In this document: positions 57,046 through 64,000 of the stretch, one piece after another
Position numbering within the stretch: position 1 is the first letter of the stretch
How the letters are laid out: the number at the start of each line of letters is the position of its first letter
Assembly (NCBI GenBank): GCA_029532625.1
Contig: JARFXM010000006.1
Span: forward strand, 1,302,001-1,366,000
Reading direction: 5' to 3'
DNA: 64,000 nucleotides
From: Lomentospora prolificans
Lineage: Eukaryota; Ascomycota; Sordariomycetes; Microascales; Microascaceae
Position numbers and translations under genes: made by a program
Notes under the pieces: model-generated
The model's input: the letters and a program-made list of their open reading frames with translations, nothing else
Databases searched by the model: none
Told to the model about the DNA's origin: nothing

Positions 57046-58555
57046 ATGAATATTACCATATATGCAGAACTGCTCCTGAATATACGTCAGGTTTCAGTGG
57101 TGGTATCCCTGCCTCCTAGGCGTGATGCTTCTACGCAAGCTGAAGTATTCGCGGAAGGAACGCGCATTGGAATTCGCCATGGCCACAGCTTCCAGGACCT
57201 TCTCTTACCAGGCAAGGTCGCATTTTCGGGACGCCTACCGATCACCAAGTCGGTGAAGGACTCGGGATCACTGTCTTGGAAACTGCCGGTGGCCCAATCT
57301 CATGCCACCTCGAGTCTTCTCGGCCAGGATCTATATCCCAATCCCCCTTGGACGTCAGTTGACCTGCAGCCGGGTTCGTCGGTTTCCTGCCGCCGCTGTA
57401 ACAGCATTTTCATTCCCGCAGGAACTATTGTTTCCTGGAAGGACTTGCCAAGCGAGAACTGGGCTGAGATGATGGAGTTTTGGCATTGTCATAAGCCCGA
57501 TATAGGTCATGACAGCCACCATAGTCATGACCATCTTACCAAACGGGGCTATGGAGCTAGTACAGCCATTTCTGCTCAGGCTACAGTGGGTTTCGTTGAC
57601 TTGGTCTCTTTCCTCGTTTCTGAATCCGATACCATTGGTCTCAAGGTAGGGAGCGCCCATTCTTTGAGTCATAGCCTTGATCTTCCTGTGCCATATGCCG
57701 ATGTTCAGGGGTGCAAGAAGGTGGCCGAGCCGGCAATACATGCCTCTCAGTGACTTGGTCATCGATACAACACCCCAACAATAATACCGTCATGCATCGC
57801 TTTTTCTGCGAATGATCTGCTTATGGCGGCCTCTCCCTTCACCAAGCATTCTAGAGGCATCGTATGTTTGGGATCATTGAGAGGGACATTCTTGGTGACA
57901 TCTGCGGTTCCATTCGTATAACCTAACTTACTCTTGATAACAGTTTTCCGGTCTACCAGAGAAAGGCTCCTTGGTCGGGAGTAGCAGCAACCACAAAAGT
58001 CTACATAGCGTCATATGCATCAAGTGCAGCTCTAATGTCGGGGTTTTCAATGTAGAAAAGCGCTCAATCGACATTTTCAAGTGGCAAGTCAATTGCCAAA
58101 CTGCGTCTTTACTAAAAGCACCAACCGCACCAGAGTGCCTTGCGGCAACCCTCTTGGCGTCTTTATCGCGCTCTGGTTCCGCCAAGGCAGTTGTTCTGCC
58201 GATACCATGCGGGGTCCCCACCCAACTTAGTGATGGAGGTGCACAGCCTTCCCACTACGGACAAGTATTATACGCCTGGATACTGAATCCAAATATATCC
58301 TACACTTCAAGTGAAGAGGTAGGGGGTCCAAAGAACGCCGTCAAGCTGCTGTACATGGTCATTGACCGTGTTACGGCTGATAAACTCATCGAGCCAGTCA
58401 CATCTGACATCCAAGATCTCAGCCTCGCCCAAGATGCCCTGGATCAGTCCATCAGCTTTCTTAACGCAAGTAACTGCCTCTTTCCTCAGGAACAGAGGTG
58501 TTACAATGACTTCAAAGTTGGGTTGTTAAATAGATATGAGAATGCGAATATATGA
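57046..58555 (+). CDS. UBE3D/Ipa1-like HECT-type E2-binding ubiquitin ligase
   Basis: The proposed exons 57046-57645 and 57944-58555 give 403 residues. Their phase-0 junction keeps both halves in frame across a 298-nt intron (GTAGGG donor, CTAAC branch region, AACAG acceptor). I chose the ATG at 57046 (MNITIYAELLLNIRQVSVVV) because the family begins with such a beta-rich segment. VSCRRCNSIF is a first CxxC. IVSWKDLPSENWAEMMEFWH is the family's hallmark block, followed by a His-rich loop. After the intron, VICIKCSSNVGVF is a second CxxC and DIFKWQVNC the matching strand. The C-terminal half ends ALDQSISFLNASNCLFP. Human UBE3D and yeast Ipa1 bind E2 enzymes; Ipa1 affects mRNA 3'-end formation. 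The intron is unusually long for this window and could hide a small exon. Confidence 0.75.
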
Positions 58556-58951
58556 AATCTGTTAATCCAGTACATGACGAGTTGGCTTCTTTTCGGCGTG
58601 TAGAATGTATTGACACTCCCGCCCTTGTTCAATCCACATTCTAGATTTAAAAAGTGACGTTGCCAGTATCATCGGAGTTGTGTTGAACGGCGTTGACGAT
58701 GGAGCATCTGGGCATCGTGTTTTCGTGAGTGTGATGGACAGCTGGTGACAGGTGCAAAGTGCTCCAGCACAACCCATGCCGACGCCATGGCCGCATCCAT
58801 CATGATGTCTGTCCCCATTCCCCTGACATCGGCGGTGTTCTCAATAGCAGGAGGCAGCCTCACAGCAGCACTCGGCAGACACGGACTCTCCCCCTCTGCC
58901 ACAACCAAATCAAGATATGAGCAATATCCATGAGCAGACTACCTCCTCACC
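58556..58951 (+). promoter_or_regulatory. intergenic before SNF2 gene
   Basis: 396 bp separate two same-strand genes, too little for another gene of recognisable type. Overlapping short frames on both strands show no product. The SNF2 promoter presumably lies here. Confidence 0.3.
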
Positions 58952-61900
58952 ATGAACCTTGCAGCTAAATCAGAATTTCGTGCAGTTCCTGCCCTTGATA
59001 GCTATCTTCCACTTGGGTGTTTATGTGTCCCAGAGATACAGACTGGTCTCTCGCGGGAGCAGTTCGCCGCCATCCCCTCTGAGAGGGGATGGCTTAATTT
59101 CAATCCTCCAATGAAGTCATCGAGGTTAGGCGGTACACTGCTAAACACAAATTCGGATAAGGCGTTTACGGATACCGAGGCCGATCTCAGCCGCTGTAGC
59201 TTGCTGAAGCCATTACAAGGACTGCTTTTGGCCCGGTGGATCAGAATCGACTACCGACTTTCGGCTGACAAGGAAGGGCTGATATTTCGCGTCTATCTCC
59301 TACCAGATGACATTGAACGCCGTTCTGTTGATCGCGAGAATGTCCGTCTCAAGAAAGCCCGGCGCCAACTTCTAGCTCGATTAGACTTCTCTCCCGGGGT
59401 CTGGTTGGGCATCTGGCCACCGGCGAATGCGGAGCGTGTGTCGTCACCCCGTTTAAGTCAGCCCAAGGATTCTAAGAGTGAACCTGCGCAGCAATCTCTA
59501 CTAACTCTATTTAACAACATCCCATCGCCGAGCCCCCAACCAGAATGCCTCGTAGACCCGCACGCTTCCGAAGCGGCATACAACCTACTTGATAGCAAAG
59601 TCCCGGGATTAACAACCACACTATACCCTTATCAGCGCCGTTCCGCAGCGGCCATGCTCGAGAAGGAGACCAATCCGGGCCGGTCGATAGATCCAAGGCT
59701 AGAGAGCGTCCTCGATCAGGAAGGCAAGGTTTGGTACTATGATGAGTCTGCTGGTGTTGTTCTAAAAGAACCTCGCCTCTACGATGGCGTGTCTGGAGGC
59801 ATTTTGGCCGAGGAGATGGGCGCCGGAAAGACGATTATTTGTCTCAGCCTGATTCTAGCAACGAAGCATCTCTACCCATTAGCGCCCGACATTTATCGCG
59901 GTGCAACACCGGTGAGACCTAAGGTCGGGTCCTTGGTGGATATGGCTGCATCTTTCATTACCAGGAATTCGGTTCCTTGGGAGTACTACCTTAAGTCAAC
60001 TGGAAACCAGTACGACTTTGACTTTTCACGATGTATCAGGGCGATCCATCGACATCCTGGGCATTACTTCTGCCCCGAGGGCCCACCAGCGGAAGCATAC
60101 AGAGTAACCCTTCGAGGCCGAGGCCGCGGACATCACGATTCTGAGCCGGCTCAGGCTGGACTAAATCGCACAACCATTTATCTCAGTAAAGCAACGGTCA
60201 TCATCGTACCCAATAACTTGGTTGTACAATGGTGTCAAGAGATCAAGAAGCATACGCAAGGCCTCAAAGTATTGACGATTGCTCGTTTCCTCGGTCCAGG
60301 GCGAGGTGATATTCCCGATGTTACAGAGCTTCTGGAGTACGACGTCATCTTGATCGCACAGACTCGGTTTGAAGCGCTCTACACCTCGGGTTTTGGGAAC
60401 CGGAACTCCCTTTCGCTATCGCCACTAGGACAAATGCACTTCAAACGCTGTATAGTTGACGAAGGCCACAAACTCGGAGGGTCCAAGATTCGACAGAAGA
60501 GTAACCTTTTACTAGGGATAGAAACACTAAGATTCTCATCGCGCTGGATAGTCACTGGTACACCGGCTAAGGGTCTTTATGGGTTAGACGGCCAGGCGAT
60601 CCTGGATGAAGATGCGTCTCTAGCGGCCCCAAGCACGGGACCGAGTCAGAGCGAGGCTCAAGACCTTGATCGTATTGGCGCCATGGCAGCTCTGTATCTC
60701 AAGGCACGCCCGTGGGCAAACACATTGTCAGAACCGGGAGATACCCCTGCCGATTGGGCGGTATATGTTATGCAGCCGCACCATAGCTCACGAAGTCGTG
60801 CCCGAACAGATTCCCTTCGATCAACTCTAAACTCGCTTATAATACGACATCGCGTGGCCGAGGTTGCCAAGCTCCTACCACCTGTGGAGGAGAAGGTTGT
60901 GGTCTTAGAGGGATCGTACCAAGATAAGCTATCACTCAACATTTTTGCAATGTACATCATCTTCAACTCAGTTCAATCCCAGAGGGCTGATCAAGATTAT
61001 TTCTTTCACCCTCGGCAAAGGAAGGCGCTTCTACAGCTGGTGCACAATTTACGGCAGGCGAGTTTCTTTGGCGGGTCCTTTTTCAGTGTTGACGACTTGC
61101 GGAACGGTGTCGAGACCGCCGAAGCTTTTCTAGAGAAAAGGGATGTACCGATAAGTAACGAGGATGAGGCGCTATTGAAACAAGCGATAGCCTTTGGCCG
61201 CATTGCCATATGCAATGAGATCAGGACCTTGAGTAATCAGTTTCACGAGATCCCATTACATGTCCACGCTTTTCCGGGCTCAGCCAGCCAGGCGTGGTCA
61301 CTAAATAACAAAGATGAGGATCCAATGTTGACTGACGCACCGTTGCTCTTAGAGCTACAAAAGATTGTCCGAAAACATATCAACTCCCCAGTTGGATTGA
61401 ATAGCCTCATGAACGGTGGTCTTGTTGAGAAGGGCATAGAGCAGCGGTCTAAGGCTTTAACAGTAGACGGATCGGATGGTGGTCAACCCAATTCCCGCCT
61501 CGTCCGAGAGGCCACACTTGCTGGTAACGCAAAACTCGGGGATACCAGGAGCCCACAGAAAAGTCGCGCCATGTCATCGCTAGAAACTCTACAGTCGGAG
61601 ATGAAACATATGGAAGAAATGTCAAGCTCGGCGAGCGAGCATGACATCCCTGCATCTCTAGCAGATACAACGGTCACCGCGACGAGCTCAGCGAAAATGT
61701 CATACTTAATCGATTCGATTACGAAGTACCAGGCAGAGGAGCAGATCATCGTATTTTACGATAACGATAATGTGGCTTGGTATATTGCTAGCCTCCTTGA
61801 CGTTGTAAGTCCTCCAGGATCAGTGATCCTCCGTTAATCTCGAGCATAAGAAACTTTAGCTGACGATTGAAGTTTCAAATCACATATCTCATATATGCTA

Positions 61901-62610
61901 AATCCCTGACAACGGAGAAAAAGGCCCAATATGTCAACAGCTTTAACCATAGCTCGACTTTCAGGTATGGATTTTCCTTCTTGGGTAGTCAACGATTAGA
62001 CAGCGATGGGTCCCGAATACACATGGCTGACACTAGGTTCCACTGCAGGGTGCTCCTCATGGACACAACGCAAGCAGCTTTCGGGCTAGACATGTGGGCG
62101 GCTTCTCGGATTTACTTTATAAGCCCCGTGCTTAACCCACAGGTCGAAGCACAGGCCGTCGGTCGAGCCAGGAGAATAAGCCGGCAGAAGCCCGTCTCAG
62201 TCGAAACTTTAGTACTTCGGGACAGCGTCGACGAGGTTATCCTTTCAAGACGCCAGAATATGACCCAGGCTGAGCATCGGAAGGTGAAATCGATCCTGGA
62301 TGACCGACCAATCTACAACTGGATCTTGAATGCAAAGATTGTCCCGTTACCCGATACTCCTTCGGGAGCCTCTTCCCAGATGGCTTCACTCCGAGTGCCA
62401 CAATTGGTGTTCGGGAAGGGATTTGGACGGATTGGCCCCTCAGATGAAGGCTTGATGGTTGGGACACCCCTAAGTACGGCGAGCGAGCTTCGAAATACCA
62501 ATGGGATCAAGCGACCACATTCCAGTGGTCCTGCATATATCGGCCTAGACCTAAACGACCACGACCTGGCGTCGCGACCTGCCCGCCGGGTCCGATTCAC
62601 GGCTGGGTAG
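58952..62610 (+). CDS. SNF2-family ATPase (Rad5/SHPRH-like layout, RING not seen)
   Basis: Exons 58952-61804, 61873-61964 and 62049-62610 give 1,168 residues. The introns are 68 nt (phase 0) and 84 nt (phase 2). The second intron is a multiple of three and stop-free, so its retention would only insert 28 residues. Motif I is EEMGAGKTI (GAGKT at 290-294) and motif II is DEGH at 503-506, in CIVDEGHKLGGSKIR. SSRWIVTGTPAKGL is motif III. The C-terminal lobe has VLLMDTTQAAFGLDMWAAS, then QAVGRARR at 1017-1024 (motif VI). An insertion of several hundred residues between the lobes is predicted helical. Family members move or strip proteins from DNA or chromatin; some are ubiquitin or SUMO ligases. 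I see no RING cysteine pattern, so a chromatin ATPase role is the cautious call. Confidence 0.88.
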
Positions 62611-64000
62611 GATGACGGGAGCTAAGCCCAACAATGTTTTCTATGGGACGAATCAATTACTTTAACTACGGGGGCTGTCTCTCACAACGGTTCCTTAAAT
62701 ACTAGGGTGTCGGACTAGCCCAGGGAACATCTGTAGGGTATCCTAGATGTCCCTTTGTTCTATAATTCTAAGTCCAAAGGCCCTGTGGCCCTCACATCGT
62801 GTTAAATGGTACCTAGAGTGTCGTTTGCAGCCAGACAATAGCGCAGAAGTTATTCTTTATTTCTACGGTCCGTCTGCTCTACCTCATATTACTGGGACTA
62901 TGTATGGTTCCACAATTTCACTACCTCCACTCACAGGGACTATGGACCAAGGATGAGCTTCTTCTGATGCACGAGATGATCAGTATTAGGAGGTGTGATG
63001 GAGCTACTACCCATTATTATAGTGAAGAAACTACAGTGGTATGCGACGCGACAGGGAACATAACACTGTTCACAGGTTAGGGTGGTTTGCACCTGGACTC
63101 TACTGAAGTTACGTGGCCTGGAGAGCTATGGTCGAAGCGGATGCATGGAGAGGATGAGTTGGAGGTCACCATCATATATAAGGGAGGACAAACTATATAA
63201 GCAAAAGCCGCACGCGACATACTAAGCAGTATGTCGAGCGTTGCTGTTACGAACTAGTCGTGTGACCAATCCACGGACCAGAAGGTAATGCCCCCTGGTT
63301 CTATATCATCCCTTTCCAACTGGAACAAATGAGGAAAGCACAGGACCAGAGCTTGCAGTGTGTTGAGGAGGTGATATGCCGATCTAGCCACCAGACCAAA
63401 GAATAATGGTAGTAAAATATATGGATTATATCTGCAACGAACGCACCTTCCTGACGATGACCCTCAACAAAAGAGCGCCGCCGAGTAGCCACACAGGAAC
63501 TGCTACATTCTTTCATGCGCAGAACACAAACAAAGTAAGGTCATCTGATACTTTGAGCTGTAGGAAATGAGGTGAAGTCCTCTGGTTCTCGGGGATTGGA
63601 GAAATAGGGCGTACTCGAGTTGTTCCGCGAGGTTCTCATCAGGGGTAATATCGTCCACCATTACCAAGTACATTCTACTTATGGGCATAGGGAAGTCTAC
63701 ATAAAAAGGCATGGGTATCGTTTAGGCCCCCTGCCCTCTCGGAGGCTTTTTTCATAGCCCCTTTGATGTATTGTTCCCTCAAGGAGACAAGAAGGCAGTT
63801 GAGCAGGTAATCTCCACTTGAAACGAAACAGGACAAGGATTTTAGATTGTAATAGTACACCTCAATTAACTCCGTAAGGACCGAATGTGTGGTTGATATG
63901 GGGGTTTAATGCTGCGTCAAGAACGACTAGTATTAGAGAAGAAAGAAGGTTAGTAGCTAATACTTCGGAGTAGGTCGCAGGGACGGTTTCACAGGAGGCA
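62611..64000. other. right-end stretch, no supported gene
   Basis: No recognisable product. Three overlapping minus-strand frames of 61-71 codons (63301-63516, 63503-63712, 63675-63860) might be debris of a decayed gene, but I cannot identify it. TATA-like sequence occurs at 63173-63200. A perfect 9-bp hairpin lies at 63215-63236. A neighbouring window is needed to judge this end. Confidence 0.4.
63215..63236. repeat. perfect 9-bp inverted repeat with 4-nt loop
   Basis: CGACATACT, loop AAGC, then AGTATGTCG. The arms are exact. It lies in sequence without a gene, shortly after two TATATAA-like motifs. Confidence 0.8.

Noticed and set aside
51505..62610. DNA-damage gene cluster (RAD24, E3-like, SNF2)
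   Set aside because: Different strands, separate promoters and an unrelated oxidase in between; nothing in sequence supports functional clustering.
63301..63860. Three consecutive minus-strand frames as one frameshifted gene
   Set aside because: They could not be joined by plausible introns and show no recognisable motif.

Overview
The window looks like nuclear DNA of a filamentous ascomycete (Pezizomycotina). Almost every recognisable gene is interrupted by short GT...AG introns, mostly 51-116 nt, often with a CTAAC or CTGAC branch site. The products are typical eukaryotic housekeeping proteins together with families I know only from fungi (a split Zn2Cys6-like regulator, a questin-oxidase-like protein, a fungal OYE). 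I cannot place it to class. I recognised no rRNA, tRNA, CRISPR array or intact transposon. All exon models were joined by hand from splice signals plus family continuity. Where I give a length, the summed exon lengths divide exactly by three.

Layout. 1-3.5 kb is gene-poor. 3.55-4.93 kb (+) encodes a secreted cysteine-rich repeat protein whose six exons follow the protein modules. 5.56-7.73 kb (+) is PUF6. 9.98-11.22 kb (+) is a single-pass membrane protein with a small six-cysteine ectodomain. 11.96-18.11 kb is a dense housekeeping block of alternating strands: RPB4 (-), TRS23 (+), RPN10 (-), a borealin-like protein (+) and TMA22/DENR (-). At 19.41-19.64 kb (+) is a 56-residue CxxC protein, split by an intron. 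19.93-21.36 kb (-) is an Old Yellow Enzyme. 24.70-25.74 kb (+) is a BTB protein with a GC-AG intron. 27.49-29.46 kb (-) is a largely disordered protein. 35.07-36.56 kb (+) is an O-fucosyltransferase-like membrane protein, 37.02-38.89 kb (+) an RTG2/PPX-like protein, and 39.33-41.80 kb (-) a zinc-cluster regulator. 47.2-50.7 kb (+) is a large fungal protein of unknown function. 51.51-54.16 kb (-) is the RAD24/RAD17 clamp loader, 54.86-56.25 kb (-) a questin-oxidase-like protein, 57.05-58.56 kb (+) a UBE3D/Ipa1-like E3 and 58.95-62.61 kb (+) a SNF2 ATPase. The last 1.4 kb holds no gene I can support.

How the genes relate. There are no operons. Neighbours are convergent with short shared 3' regions (TRS23/RPN10 271 bp, borealin/TMA22 219 bp) or divergent with shared 5' regions (RPB4/TRS23 652 bp, RPN10/borealin 588 bp, questin oxidase/UBE3D 796 bp). 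The gene functions span ribosome biogenesis, transcription, vesicle tethering, the proteasome, mitosis, translation re-initiation and DNA-damage checkpointing. I see no single pathway.

Most unusual points: the exon-per-repeat secreted gene with five phase-2 introns at one module position; a TRS23 start codon apparently split AT|G by an intron; a 20-nt microexon in TMA22; a GC-AG intron in the BTB gene; and a zinc cluster interrupted by a 278-nt intron.
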